DNA of 64,000 nucleotides, taken from assembly GCF_964340395.1 (NCBI RefSeq), contig NC_135560.1, positions 5,891,498 through 5,955,497 of the forward strand. The letters run 5' to 3'. The notes beneath the pieces are model-generated. The model ran no database searches, was not told where the DNA came from, and was given only the letters and a program-made list of their open reading frames with translations. The stretch is from Glandiceps talaboti (taxonomy: Eukaryota > Hemichordata > Enteropneusta > Spengelidae). The position numbers and the translations under genes were made by a program. Below are positions 10,245-21,390 of the stretch, piece by piece. Numbering within the stretch: position 1 is the stretch's first letter; each line of letters begins with the position of its first letter.

Positions 10245-12102
10245 ATGTCATCTTCAGAAGAGGGCCATAAGCGACAATGGAAGCAGTACGAAAATCAAAG
10301 GAGACCCTCAGGATCTGGAGTTGACCCCCCTCAAGTGCCGGGCCCCTCTACTTCCTCACGACGCCAGCCAAAATCCAACTTGTGGCGGAAGTATAGGTAC
10401 CAAATTGAGGAGAAAACCAGAAGAGGTGTCCTGGGGGAAGTCCAGGAACTCATCATTTTAGCCTGGCAAAGGATGGTTTCAACCTCCGGAGTGACCTGAG
10501 GGAACAACTGCTAAAAGACCAGTATGAGTTGGCGGTTAAACAGTAATGGGACTGATGGGCCAAAAGTCTATGCCAAGAGGCCCACGAATTCTTGGGGATG
10601 TCCCCAGAGTGGATTGGGAGATATCTTCCCCATAAAGTTCCGTTGAAGCTGCAACAACAATGGCAGTGCAGAGGTCCTGTGTGGGAGACACCAACTATGA
10701 CCAGGGACCTCCGACTGGATGATCCAGAAGAGGTGGCCCGTTGGCAGCAGGGGTCTGCGCACTCAGAAACCCTGCAGGATGACCTCGGTCCTCTGCCAAC
10801 AGGCCCCTCAACACAGAAAGTGGAACTCCCCATGGTAGATCAGGCAACAACTGGAGCAGTCACCATTACTGTGGGTGGGATGACCAGCCCTGGCAGTCCC
10901 CCACCCCAGTTAGCAGCCAACTCATCAAACAAAGACACGCACCCCTCTTCAGGTGGGATGACCAGCCTTGGCGGTCCCCCACCCAGTAGGTATAGGTCAG
11001 GAAAAAAGAATCGGGGGCGGAAACGCCTGCGAACCCCTAGCAGGCCAGCTCCCGCTAAGAGGTCCCCTCCAAGGGTGGCTAAGATAAAATCAAAGTTACC
11101 GGCAGAGGGGAATGTTATGAGAAGTGTCCTGGGGCCATCACCTCGAGTGGCTAACAGTGGTGCTGAGACTATTATTAAGTTAAAGCACTGTGCTGGGTGC
11201 CAGGATCGAGTTGAGGACCCTTTGGGGGAGGGTCCGCAGGCCAGTTTCTACCAGTGGGCCTGGGGAAACCTCCCCTCTTTTCGGCCAAGGGCCAGTGTGA
11301 TAGATTGCCTAAGGGGTATTGGCAGTGCCCCATCCCTGAGTGCAGAGGGCGCACAAAAAGACTGAAGGAACATGTTTTCAGGTTCCATGTGCCATCTGTG
11401 TTCAGGGAGAGGAACCAACCATGGAACACTGGGGAGGTGCAACAGGCCATGGATGCACTTCATCATTGGATCATGGGGGTTTCCTCATGGGACTCTGCTA
11501 GTGACCTACTGGGTTACTTTATCAGACATGGTCAGGCTTTTGTGCCCTCCTTGTCTAAAGTGGGGGAAAGGTACCCTCCGTTGCTGAGGCAGTTGTGTGA
11601 GGACATGGGATGGAGGCCAGTGCCCAGGGCATTTAGTCTTCACCCTGTCGACTCCCCGGCTGTCTTAATGCATTGGAGAGTCCTGCTCGTCCTCTTGGGT
11701 TTTCTTTCACCTGGGATTGGTGCGGGTGTAAGTTCTTCTGTACTGGCAATTGTCAAGGAGAACTGCAGTCCGAATCAACCTATCCACCTCCATGCCTTCT
11801 CCGGGGATTGGAGTACAACATGTCGTTGGATCAGAGCATTTCGAAACTGTTACTTTGGCTTCACTCCTGGAGTAACCAGTTTCTGTACGGTCCAAGTGGA
11901 AGCACTCAGGAAAATCCCTGAGGATCGCCTCTTGTTGGAGACAGACTCGCCATATTTTCCTGTGCCTGGAGGGCCGAAACCCAACACCCCCACATTTATC
12001 GGATATGTTGCGGTCTTGATGGCTGACCGCCGTGGACTCGCGCTTGTCAGGTTGCTAGAGTCTACGGTGGCCAACACTCGGTGCCTCTATGGCTTCACTT
12101 AG
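10245..12102 (+). pseudogene. Gypsy accessory frame: C2H2-type finger plus TatD-like nuclease
   Basis: It begins at ATG 10245 (MSSSEEGHKRQW) just after pol. The first part is hydrophilic and rich in Ser/Pro/Lys, with a repeated GGMTSxGxPPP motif and a basic stretch near 11.0 kb. It has a frameshift near 10480, in-frame stops at 10544 and 10553, and a shift near 11.27 kb. A finger of spacing CX4CX9HX4H follows (from YWQCPIPEC). The last third is TatD-like: HLHAFSG, then IPEDRLLLETDSPYF with the metal-binding Asp, then NTPTFIGYVA and a closing VANTRCLYG. The middle of a normal TatD domain is missing, with a likely shift near 11.66 kb. It sits where other elements carry env, but no membrane segment or signal typical of env was seen. 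Nuclease activity in the intact family is inferred. Confidence 0.72.
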
Positions 12103-12142
12103 GACCCATAATGTTAGGTATAGAATAGGCCTAGTTGGAACC

Positions 12143-12272
12143 AAACCTATCTATGATGGTTGTTCCCCCCCCCCATAAAATTAAGGAAACAAACCTATCT
12201 TTGATGGTTGTCCCTCCCCCCCCTTTTCGTTAAGGGAGTTAACCTATCTTTGATGGTTGCCCCCTCCCCCTT
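12143..12272 (+). repeat. Three ~48-bp repeats ending in C-runs
   Basis: AACCTATCTWTGATGGTTG followed by a C/T run begins at about 12143, 12191 and 12240. It lies between the accessory frame and the candidate LTR. C-runs of 5-10 nt make this stretch prone to slippage. Confidence 0.8.
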
Positions 12273-12441
12273 AAAATTGTAAATAAATGTACAAAGCTTT
12301 TGTTTATATTATTTAACCATATAGAGACGGCTTGGACCCCTTTGGCAAAATTCGGTTTATTTTAGTTATAAGTTTCACCTAGTTTGACCTTTGGTTTATT
12401 TGAAAATGGTCTGCTAATTTTGGTTTGGCTCAGGAGGGAGT

Positions 12442-12913
12442 TGTCCGGATTTCACTACTTGACCCTACACAAAATTAAATGGGGTATCTGGTCCCTTTAA
12501 TAAAACAGGGAGGCGTTTAGTGAAATGAGGGCAGCGCCCTCAACCATGGCCCTGAGCAGTATGTAAAAAGGCCGAGCTAGGGGGTCCGAAAGGAGCCGTC
12601 AGTATAACTAGTAGATAGTTTTTGGAATGTAAATAGCGAGAGTTCCAGAGTGGATGAATGAAGACACAGCTACGACAATCCTGGGACAGTGACTACAAGC
12701 CTGGGACGACGACAAACCTGGGACAGCCACTACAAGCCTGGGACAAAGACAATCCTGGGATAGCTACTACAAGCCTGGGACGTCTACCTGAGAAATATTG
12801 CTGTGTCAACGAGTCAACCACAAGAATAGACGGTAATTATATTCCCGTTCTAACCTATAGGTAACTAGACTAACTCGTTCATCACAGTGTAAGAAAACAG
12901 AAAACTAGTTACA
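12442..12913 (+). repeat. Candidate 3' LTR of the Gypsy element
   Basis: A purine tract (CAGGAGGGAG) is followed by TGTCCGG, and a matching TTACA end lies at 12913, just before LINE sequence. Inside are AATAAA near 12499, an AT-rich TATA-like stretch near 12560 and a ~20-bp tandem repeat (12676-12781). With no 5' LTR to compare, the boundaries are inferred. Confidence 0.45.
12676..12781 (+). repeat. Short tandem repeat, core CTACAAGCCTGGGAC
   Basis: Six copies of an ~18-20-bp unit alternate CAATCCTGGGA or CAAACCTGGGAC with CTACAAGCCTGGGAC. They lie within the candidate LTR. Confidence 0.8.
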
Positions 12914-13963
12914 CTATAGCAGCACTAAAAAATAACATCAATATCTGTGGCATCTCTCTCCCCCATAATCACATCGAATCACTCACTTACCAGCACGTTG
13001 ATGACACCACTCTCACACTAAATAATGACAAATCCATCACAGAATCGTACAAAGTTTTTCAGGACTACGAAATGGCGTCAGGTTCTAAAGTTAACCTGGA
13101 TAAAAGTGAACTCATGTGGATTGGCACCAACAGAGGGCGCACCGACTATCCCCTTCCAGTTAAACTTCAAACCCGTGGCATTGTAACATTTGGTGTAATG
13201 CTTAGTAACCAGCACGCAGACGCTGAGGACTACAATTGGACAAACAGAATTCCCAAACTTTGCAAAATACTTGACTCTTGGGCTCACAGGAAACTTTCTT
13301 TCAAAGGCAAAATTCTTATAATTAACTTTTTCATCACTTCTACGATCTGGTACCGCGCGTCCGTGATTCCTATTCCACAACATCACATACAAACACTCAA
13401 TAAACATATCACAAATTTCTTCTGGAATAATAGGCGTCATCATGTCAACTTTAATGTGCTCTTTTCTGGTATTCTTCAAGGTGGTTTAAATCTTACTAAC
13501 ATTCACGATAAAGTTCAAGCACTTCGACTTAAATGGCTCTCCAAATACTTCAACGAAAATTACAACCACAAATTTAAACTCTTTCTTGAATACTACTGCA
13601 AAAAATATCTTAATCTACACCTCGGGACCGATATATTTCGTACACTGATTAACTCTCATGCTCTTCAACAATTACCTCCTTTCTATAAAGAACTTTTCAA
13701 AGCTTGGACCAATGTCATAATGCCCATCAGAGCTGAACCAGTAACCTATGATAAAATATTACAAGAACCCCTTTTTCACAACCCTTTTATTGTTGATAGT
13801 CATGGCCATTTTCTTCCCATTTCTAATTCCTTTCATCGAGCTGACCTTGTTCATATTAAAGATTTACTTTATGAAGTTATCCCAGGTTTTTTCCCACCAA
13901 ATTGTTGATTTAATTTCTGAAGCTGATCATTCTATTTCGATTTGTACCATTCACAACACTTAA
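12914..13963 (+). pseudogene. Tx1-like LINE RT fragment A
   Basis: The frame starts in the RT palm: TYQHVDDTTL is the catalytic YxDD-type motif (first residue His). It continues through KVNLDKSELMWIG, the thumb, and a long C-terminal segment ending in VIPGFFPPN near 13906, with a frameshift just after. The same family occurs near 33.1-35.0 kb and 43.1-44.6 kb, where equivalent residues align without effort. The 5' half, endonuclease and ORF1 are absent. It is a 5'-truncated copy or the right part of a LINE cut by the Gypsy element. Confidence 0.85.
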
Positions 13964-14309
13964 TAAGTCAGTTGCGTATGATGCTCCCATGCAATTTCTA
14001 GGCTTGTAGACGTTTTTACACTGGCAATTTTCTTTTTTGTTTTTTGTTTTAGTACATTTCAGCGCAGTGCAGGTGTCGTACACCCCAGGTGTTTAATTTA
14101 CATAAATTTTGTTCTCAATAATTTCGTGGCTGTATAGTACTTGTAAAGACTCAAGAGAGAATGCTGTCTCAGACAGATACTCGTTTATACATGTAGTCTG
14201 TGGAGGTAGCATAAGGTTTTACAGTTGTCAGTTTCGCAGTTAGAACAGCTATAGGTGCACGGGTGGTGTTGGAGGGTATGCTTGGTAGTATTTTGGTGAC
14301 GTTGTGTAA
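13964..14309. other. No gene seen; low-information AT-rich stretch
   Basis: Holds the frayed 3' end of the LINE fragment and unique sequence. From about 14.26 kb the first degenerate copy of the repeat seen at 14.49-14.88 kb appears. Confidence 0.5.
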
Positions 14310-14359
14310 ACACACACGCACACATCCACACACATACATACATGCGTACATACATACAT

Positions 14360-14412
<53 letters not shown>

Positions 14413-14486
14413 ACATACATACATACATACATACATACATACATACATACATACATACATACATACATACATACATACATACATAG
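14310..14486 (+). repeat. Compound microsatellite (CA)n and (CATA)n
   Basis: CA dinucleotides, CATA tetranucleotides, another CA block and a long CATA block run almost without interruption. Long open frames here on both strands (Tyr-Val-Cys or Ile-His-Thr runs) come from the repeat. Confidence 0.97.
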
Positions 14487-14880
14487 TAGGATACAACGGG
14501 AGAGTGCTTATTGGTAGTACTTGGGTGGCGTTGTAAAATAAGGAGTGCACTGGGTGCATAGTGTGGAGTGCACTGGGTGCACAGAGTGGAGTGCATTGGG
14601 TGCACAGAGTGGAGTGCACTGGGTGCATAGAGTGGAGTGCACAGAGTGGAATGTATAGTAACGGAGGAGTGCTATTGGTAGTACTTGGGTGACATTATAA
14701 ACTAAGGAGTGCCCTGGGTGCAGGGAATGGAATACAACGGGAATGGTGCTATGGGTAGTACTCGAGTGAAGTTGGAAAAATAACCAGTGCAATGGGGTTT
14801 GGAAGGAGAGTGCCATTCGTAGTACCAGGGTAACGTGGGGTTTTTTTTAAATAGAGGAGTGCACTCGGTGGCAGTGTGAA
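14487..14880 (+). repeat. Two-level minisatellite
   Basis: A long unit of roughly 110-130 bp, recognised by GGTAGTACTTGGGTG followed by AAGGAGTGCACTGGGTGC, occurs about four times with decay. Within one unit a shorter ~31-bp unit, GAGTGCACTGGGTGCAYAG, is itself repeated several times (14545-14645). Confidence 0.8.
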
Positions 14881-15903
14881 GAATCAGAAGCCATGTGGGA
14901 AACTACTAATGACTGCTTTCAATTGTAAATTGTTTCCGTACATGGGAATGATGCATATTGTGAATAATATGAAATGAGGGAGTGTTATTGCCAACACCCA
15001 GGAGTGGCCCTCATGCATAAGTAGCCGAATTTGAATGCAAACTGGGGTATCAAAAGCAATGAATAATATAAGGGTGTGCCGACTTTGGGCGTTACGGCGG
15101 ATCGTGTTAACTTATGTTTTGCATGAGATACATGTAGTGATAGACCGCATAATTTTATTGTGTTTTAGTGCAGAATCACCTACAGTTCAGAATACTGGTA
15201 GATAGAGCCACCGCCATTGCCCACCCGAAGTTACCACGATATAGAGCTGTGTTATACCAGTTCGAAGCAAATGATTTTGGTGGTGAAGCAGGTCGGCTTA
15301 TTGTTTTGCTTCTGGGCAACAGGGAGGAGGAAGAAATCACATCAAAAGTTTCAAAGTTTCTTAAGTATAACAACACCCAGTCTTCTACATACCGCCCTTA
15401 CGCAATGCCTAGAGGGATCCAAAGGAGAAATGCAATAAAAACTTGAGGCCTGCACAGTCAAACCACAAAGAGTGTGGAGTGGATAATTGTTGGAAATGTA
15501 ATTAATGAGTAAGTGATATGGATGACCCCCACCCAACGGGGAAAAAAATTGGAACATCACTAAGGTTCTAACCCCTACGGATGTCCATGGTACGTATACC
15601 TCCCAACGGGAGGGGCTTGAAATAGGCCCTTTGCATTAGCAACCTGCCATTTGCAGGATCCTGTGTCGGGGGTCGCCCCCTTGATAAAGAAAGAGATATT
15701 TTAACCATCTGTTAAAGGTGTCAAAAACTTTCCTATTTCAGTTCCAACCGCCGTCATGGGAAATGGAATTCCCAGTAAAAAGTAAGACGACTCAACTGTC
15801 CACTTACGGTTGGAGAACACTAGGGACGCCCTCGGGAGGGTGGGAAAAACGTTACGCCCGAACTCTCCAGGGTTGCGAGGGGAGAAGTACATGCGTCACC
15901 AGA
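14881..15903 (+). other. No gene recognised; possible 5' part of the DIRS-like element
   Basis: Open frames of up to about 90 codons (for example 15168-15446) have no recognised domain. Their position upstream of RT would fit a gag-type frame, but nothing in the sequence proves it. Near 15.6 kb a short GC-rich segment has inverted pieces (GGGGGTCGCCCCC). Confidence 0.35.
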
Positions 15904-17351
15904 CGACCTACTGTTCAGGAACCCAGAGACTTTTATTGCTGGTGAAGTTCACAATCACGCTGAATATTGGGACACAATATCAGAACATGTGAAAAATAAA
16001 GAAGAGACAAATAACTGGATAAGAGACAAAATTAGTATTTCCCAATATTTCTGCCACTTTCGTGGAGAGTTCATAGGTCAACACTATGATGATAGTTTTC
16101 CACCTGCAAAGGTATTCGAGAATAATTCTAGTTGTCGTCAATATGGTCATTTTATGGCCAAAACAATTTCTGAGCGTGTAGCAACAGGAGCCTTCTCAAT
16201 ATGGGGATTAGTTGGATGTCACCCTCCTCCCCACTTAGTCATGCCACCAGTTACATAAGCTGGTTGAAGTTACTAGATACTTAGACAAGAATGATTTTCA
16301 CTTGAAATGCGATGACAAAAGTGGATATGATCACATTTTGATAGAAAATAGTGAGCGAACGTATGTGGGTTTCCAGTGGGCTGCAGGGTGGTACGTCAAC
16401 AACTCCTTGCCATTTGGCTGGAAATTGTCTGCGTACGTTTACCACACTTTAGGATATTGTGTCACTAGTTGTGCTAGATTATTGGGTGTTCCATGCATAC
16501 AGTATATCGATGATAGACATGGAGGGGGGTTAAAGTTGCCAAAAAACAAGAATAAGACATGGAATAGCTTACAGCATGCAGAGGTGGCAGCATATATATT
16601 TAATTATGCAAAATTGCCATCGAAGCAGGATATTTTCTTTCTCTAGATAAGAGTATACTACGCCCGGTTCGGGCTCTTGTAATGCTAGGCCTTGATATAG
16701 ATTCTGAAACTCAGTCATTCTCAATCCCAGAAAATAAAAAAAACAAAGTTTCTTAACCTTGTAGAAAATATGCTATCAAAAAGAGCATTCCTGTTACCAG
16801 TAGTCCAAAAAACTAATGGGAATATGTATGTGGGAAAACAGTCATAAGGACATACCGATCATAAGAAAAGAAGCAGAGGCTGTGTATAGAGCGTTGGTGG
16901 GATTTAAAGAACATGTACTTAATACCCGTGTTGATGCATATGTTGATGCACTACCAGTGGTACAGGCGTGGAATGATGGGGTTCCGGGGCGAAGGCAAAC
17001 GATCTCAATGAAGTCTTGAAAAAGATATTTGAATTCTGTTTTGAGTATAATGTAAGACTTACTCTCGAACATGTATCTTCTGAAAATAACGAGGCTGACT
17101 CTCCGTCAAGGGACGTATCACTATGTCATGCAACATTAACTAATGAAATATGGCAATGGCTTGATAATACGTGGGGTCCCCATCAAATTGATGCTATAGC
17201 TAATCAGTCCAACAGAAAATTAGCCAGATATATATCACAGTTTCATCAGGATGGTTGTGTAGGTGTAAATTTCTTCCAACATGTGTTTATAGAGACACAA
17301 AACATCTACGTATACCCTCCATTTATTCTAGTGCCGGCAACCAGTACCTAA
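15904..17351 (+). pseudogene. DIRS-like reverse transcriptase and RNase H remnant
   Basis: RT upstream region: EVHNHAEYW, then about 60 residues on FxGxFxGxxYxxxxPP, ending GCHPPPHLVMP. The usual next segment (about 30 residues of the EPTKPR type) is absent, and the text resumes near 16260. Palm motifs follow: KCDDKSGYDHI, NNSLPFGWKLSAYVYHTLG and the catalytic QYIDDRHGG. RNase H-like sequence follows after 16816 with VDAYVDALPVVQAW and EHVSSENNEADSPSRD. Several frames are used, so it is not functional. The combination matches the RT/RH order of DIRS-type retroelements, which lack LTR integrase and use a tyrosine recombinase. Confidence 0.82.
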
Positions 17352-17712
17352 AGGTCGCTTCCTGGCATCACATTGGCCAGTAATCAATCAATTGGTGAGG
17401 AAGGTAATACAGATAGGACGTCAGGGGGAGACATGTATCATTCAGGCCCCATCCAAAAAAGGTTATGTAGACTATACTACCCCTTGCAATGTGACCTCTT
17501 TGCAGTCAGGTTTCAATGGGATACATAGAAGTAATTATTGAAACGGAAACCTGTGAGCATCTTAACACACATATGTGTAACGCCAGGTGATATGTAGTGA
17601 TTATAAAATGATTTTCTAATAAAAGATTTAATGATCTAAATTGATATCCCTCGTCTTGCATTGATTGGTGTTTATATAATGGATTTGTGTTTTCTTTGTT
17701 TTTCTACCACAC
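17352..17712 (+). other. Spacer within the DIRS-like element
   Basis: No reading frame is recognised. A short AT-rich stretch with AATAAAAG near 17620 lies between RNase H and the next frame. Confidence 0.4.
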
Positions 17713-17997
17713 GCCGAGAACTGCTGGATATGTGGCTCCTTAAACGATCGAGAATCCCAATCATGTAGTGTGTGTTCGACAAAAGTGATCCATCACAGTG
17801 GTCCAATTGAAAACAAACCTGTGGACGTTCTTAACACCGACAAGCAAATTGTTGACTTGCTAGGGGACAGGTCAGCATACGAAAAACAAAAAGATCGCCT
17901 TATACAAGAACTGGAAAATTTTCCTTCTCGGTTTGTCAGTACCAAAACCAGTAAACCTGGCAAGTCCGCACGATATAGTTCGCTTTTTGGTCTATAA
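17713..17997 (+). pseudogene. CxxC-x10-CxxC module upstream of recombinase
   Basis: The frame reads AENCWICGS and later SQSCSVCS, giving two CxxC pairs ten residues apart, a zinc-ribbon-like arrangement. It then has a charged, helical 70-residue tail. It lies between RNase H and the tyrosine recombinase of the same element and is likely part of that element's protein. I do not recognise a named family. Confidence 0.4.
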
Positions 17998-18106
17998 AGG
18001 CAAAGACGCAGGTACACAATTATGACTGCATCTACCTAGGACAATCGTGTAATAAACCATGCGGTTGTCCTAAGCGGCTAAGGATAGGTACTGCTACTAA
18101 GGAATA

Positions 18107-18791
18107 TGGTGTCAAAAATTTCATCCTACTTTCAGGCCAGACAAAAAGAAAACGAACGGCAAGCCTTAAGGAATCCAGTTGACAGTATCATGGTCCACAG
18201 GTACCTTAAAAAAGATATCTGAAGAACAAGCAAAAGCAAATGGTACAGTAAAACAAGCGACGCCACTCTTTTTACCAAAAATAATACGGGTATTTGACCA
18301 TGTGTTGCAGAAAATTACATCATGCTCATCTCCAGTACTCACATACATATATGCTAGAAATTTGGCTATGTTAAAAATGTTGTTTTTCTATGGAGATAGA
18401 GCGGGGCATCTCGGCCAAATAAAAACACAAGAAGTCCTCCGTTTTCCAGATAACACAGGTCTTATCTTCAACCATACATTTGGAAAGACCCTACGAGGAT
18501 GTGGCACTAATATGTTCGCTATAAAAAGATGTAAAGATGTGCGTTTATGCCCTATAAATACCTTAGAGCGATATATAGACTTATCCTTGAGTTTAGGTAT
18601 AAATTTAGCAACAGAATATTTGTTTAGGCCGACAAAACCAAACGGCGAAATAGAGAATAAACCAATATCATCTCAAGTCGTATATCAACGTTTACAACTC
18701 TACCTTCAGTCCCTCGGCTTAGATGAGAGGGAGACCCCTCATAGCCTAAGAAGCGCATGTGCTATTAGTATGTCGCTAGCGGGCGCAAGCA
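18107..18791 (+). pseudogene. DIRS-like tyrosine recombinase
   Basis: Starts at SKISSYFQARQKENERQ in one frame and shifts near 18212 into EEQAKANGTVKQATPLF. The catalytic core shows the first Arg in FFYGDRAGHLGQIK, then HTFGKTLRG, CPINTLERY, YLFRPTKPNG and the HxxR box in PHSLRSACAISMSLAGAS. The C-terminal nucleophile Tyr is missing because the sequence is replaced at 18792 by a 5S rDNA piece. The family uses this enzyme to insert circular cDNA. The assignment rests on motif order. Confidence 0.82.
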
Positions 18792-18842
18792 TGTTCAAAA
18801 CCTTGTATACGGCCATACTACATGGAAAAAGCCGGTTCTCGT
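18792..18842 (+). repeat. 51-bp fragment of 5S rDNA
   Basis: It matches the strand-matched 5S unit over 51 nt with two differences. It runs from 13 nt upstream of the gene (TGTTCAAAACCTT) through the first ~38 nt of the gene, ending at GGTTCTCGT. Because non-transcribed bases are included, it came from DNA rather than from a 5S transcript. Confidence 0.9.
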
Positions 18843-19027
18843 GTCATAATACTGAATCTCCTGCCATCGAAGCAACTGCATCTTAGTTGATTGCACTTTT
18901 CCGGGTTTTCACTCTGTGAGTAACCTTAGAACAGCTTTTGCGGGGTTTTAGTCTATTTGAGTGCTGCCTGTCGGCTAGGTTTCTGTTTTTGTAATCGTTT
19001 GTTTTCTTACTGTTCGGTGTAGCCATC

Positions 19028-20192
19028 ATGGCTGCCCGAACAGTGACAGTGGATAGACAGTGTTCAAAAAACAATACATTGGCCATTGTAGACGATGGAT
19101 ACACTGCCTTGGACATCATCACCAGCATCAAAGATGTTTATGGAAATGTGTCACTGTTGGCTCTCGTTAAAATGAACTGTCTTTGGCAAATAACAATGCA
19201 GGACCAAGAAGACAGTGAAGCCATCTTGGACACAGGTGTAACCATCAACGGACGTGAAGCCACAGTCAAAGGTATTACTCGACAATTTATAACTGTGTCA
19301 TTCTTTGGAGTTCCAGCGTATTTAGAGGATGAAATTATTCTAGATAAGCTGGAGAATTTTGGATGCAATATAAGAAGCCGTCTAATTCGCAAATACTACA
19401 AAGAGGCACCTAATTTCGAAAATGAAATTCGCTTTGTTAGAGTGGAATTGCCAGCAAATGTGAAGTCTTTACCATATGCTGTCAAATTTGAGGAAGGGGG
19501 TCCATATGTGAGATTACTGCATAGTGACCAAGTCAAAGTTTGCAACTTCTGTTTGAGTGATGCACATATTATTCATGAGTGCCCCGAATATGAATGTCGC
19601 CGCTGCCATGGAAAGGGACATACATGTATGCTATAGATGTAATAAGCCCGGACATAAATCTTACCAGTGCAACAATGAAGACTGTGATGCAGACGACAAC
19701 CGAGAAAGTGATGGCGACGAAATATATGAAGATACAAACACTGAACAAGACGAACGGAACAGACAAACGAATAACAATACAAACGAGGAAACAAGCAATG
19801 AAAATGGAGATATGGAATATAACGACAATGACAATGAAGATGAAAATAGTTATATATCCTTTGAAGATGATGAAGATGTGTTAGAAAAGAAAGAAACAAG
19901 AACAACTACGAATATGACAACAACAAATCAACAACAAAATACAGAAACTCCAAAACAGAAAAGAAGTCGGGTGAAGACGACAATTTTACCATTGCACAAA
20001 ACAACAGAAAGAAGAGATCAAAACCAAAGATTAACCCACAGAAAATCAAATCAAGAACGAGATTTAACAAAGGTAACAGTGCCAACAAACCCACAAGTAA
20101 ATAACAATGTATGTCACAATACTCACTATACAAGCCCTGTATACATTGTATTTTCAGCCATCGTATTGTCTTCAAACAAAACTCCCAACTAA
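19028..20192 (+). pseudogene. Tx1-like LINE ORF1 copy A, CCHC zinc-knuckle protein
   Basis: Good start context (GCCATCATGGC). About 165 residues of a conserved N-terminal domain are followed by CCHC knuckles: CNFC-LSDA-H-IIHE-C, a second cut by a -1 shift near 19630, and CYRCNKPGHKSYQC. An Asn/Glu/Asp/Thr-rich tail of about 170 residues follows. ORF1 proteins of this LINE class bind nucleic acid in the retrotransposition particle. It resembles the frame at 20301 closely in order and motif. Except for the shift the frame is open. Confidence 0.78.
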
Positions 20193-20300
20193 TTAGTCTC
20201 ATACCGTACTTTGTGAGAAGACTAGAAAAGAAAATTGAATTTGAATTTCGCCGGCTTTGCTTGGTTTGTTAGAAGTCTCCACCCAGCAGGGATTGGCCAT

Positions 20301-21370
20301 CATGGCGGCCCTGCCATGTCGTGTCTCTTCAGTCACTTCGTCCATGTCACATCCGGTTACCCGAAGGCGAACTGAACACAAGTCCAATACCATCTGTGTT
20401 ACCGATGAAGGATTCTCGGCATTAGATGTTATTCGTGGCGTAAGAAACAAGATTGAAAATGGACTCATTGTCGTGTGTATCAAGATATCTGGGGTGTTGC
20501 AGGTCACACTTGATTCTGTCAATGACACTGAACAGCTACTAAATGAAGGATTTGCAGTGAATGGCAATATCGCAGATATTCAAGGACTGGTAAGAAACTT
20601 TCTAACTGTGTCATTTTTGGGGCGTTCCTGCCTATACTGAGGATGAAGACATCATTCGTAAATTACAAAGTTTCGGATGTGCCATCAAAAGTCCTGTCCT
20701 TCAATGAAGAGCCAGAGGTAGAGACATGAACTCATTTTGTTAGAGTTGAACTGCCATCTAAAATAACATCCTTACCCTATGCTGTGAAGTTTGAGAATGA
20801 TGGCCCATATGTCCGAGTCTTGCACTCTAACCAGCACAAAGTTTGTAACCATTGTTTGGAATAATCTCATCTGATTTACTCGTGTCCGAAGTACGAGTGT
20901 AAAATGTGTCACCAAAAAGGTCATGTAGAACGCAATTGCAAGAACTTCAAGTGCTACAAATGTCAACAAATAGGATACAAAGCAATTGAGTGCACAACTA
21001 TTATCTTCGGCGATGGAGAGGTCGATGCTATTGTGGAGCAATATGTACGAGAAGAAGAAAAAGATAGTAATTCGGAATTGAATAAAGAAGTTGAAAATGA
21101 AATGGAAGCAGGGAATTTTAACGATGAAAATGAACACGAACTGGAACAACAAACTGATGAAAAACTTGAAAATATGGACACGAAAATGCAGAAATGGTAG
21201 TTGAATCAAACTACAGGAATTCTAATTCTTCGGTGATTGGAAATAAACGCCAAACAGAGGAGGACTCTCCAGAAGCGAAAAATACACCTACGAAAGTAGA
21301 AAGAAGAAAAAGACTGGCAAGTAAACCAAATCTGGTGTCAAGAAAGAAAGAAACTGAATTTCATTAGATA
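20301..21370 (+). pseudogene. Tx1-like LINE ORF1 copy B
   Basis: Same GCCATCATGGC start and the same domain order as copy A: an N-terminal domain (EGFSALDVIRGVRNK), VRNFLTVSFLG, then after shifts near 20630 and 20720 knuckles CMCHQKGHVERNC and CYKCQQIGYKAIEC (His lost in the last). A Glu/Asn-rich tail ends near 21370. The two copies are diverged relatives rather than a recent duplication, since spacer and tail differ. Confidence 0.72.
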
Positions 21371-21390
21371 GTCAAATAGTTTTAGACAGG

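Larger units (their letters stand above)
7779..12913 (+). mobile_element. Ty3/Gypsy retrotransposon, 5'-truncated
   Basis: The sequence changes from 5S spacer to Gypsy pol within a few bases near 7779. There is no 5' LTR, gag or protease: the element starts in the RT palm near the YxDD region. The order is RT end, RNase H, integrase, then a second reading region with a finger and a TatD-like domain, a pyrimidine-rich tail and a candidate 3' LTR. Frameshifts and stops make it inactive. With no left end, no target duplication can be read. Confidence 0.88.

Noticed and set aside
10245-12102. Envelope gene of a Gypsy element
   Set aside because: No signal peptide, glycoprotein-like Cys pattern or membrane anchor; the motifs are a finger and TatD.
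14169-14628. Long Tyr-Val-Cys or Ile-His-Thr open frames on both strands
   Set aside because: Produced by the CATA/CA microsatellite and adjoining minisatellite, not by a gene.
18792-18842. 5S-headed SINE (SINE3 type)
   Set aside because: The fragment includes bases upstream of the transcription start, lacks a SINE body and tail, and ends mid-gene.
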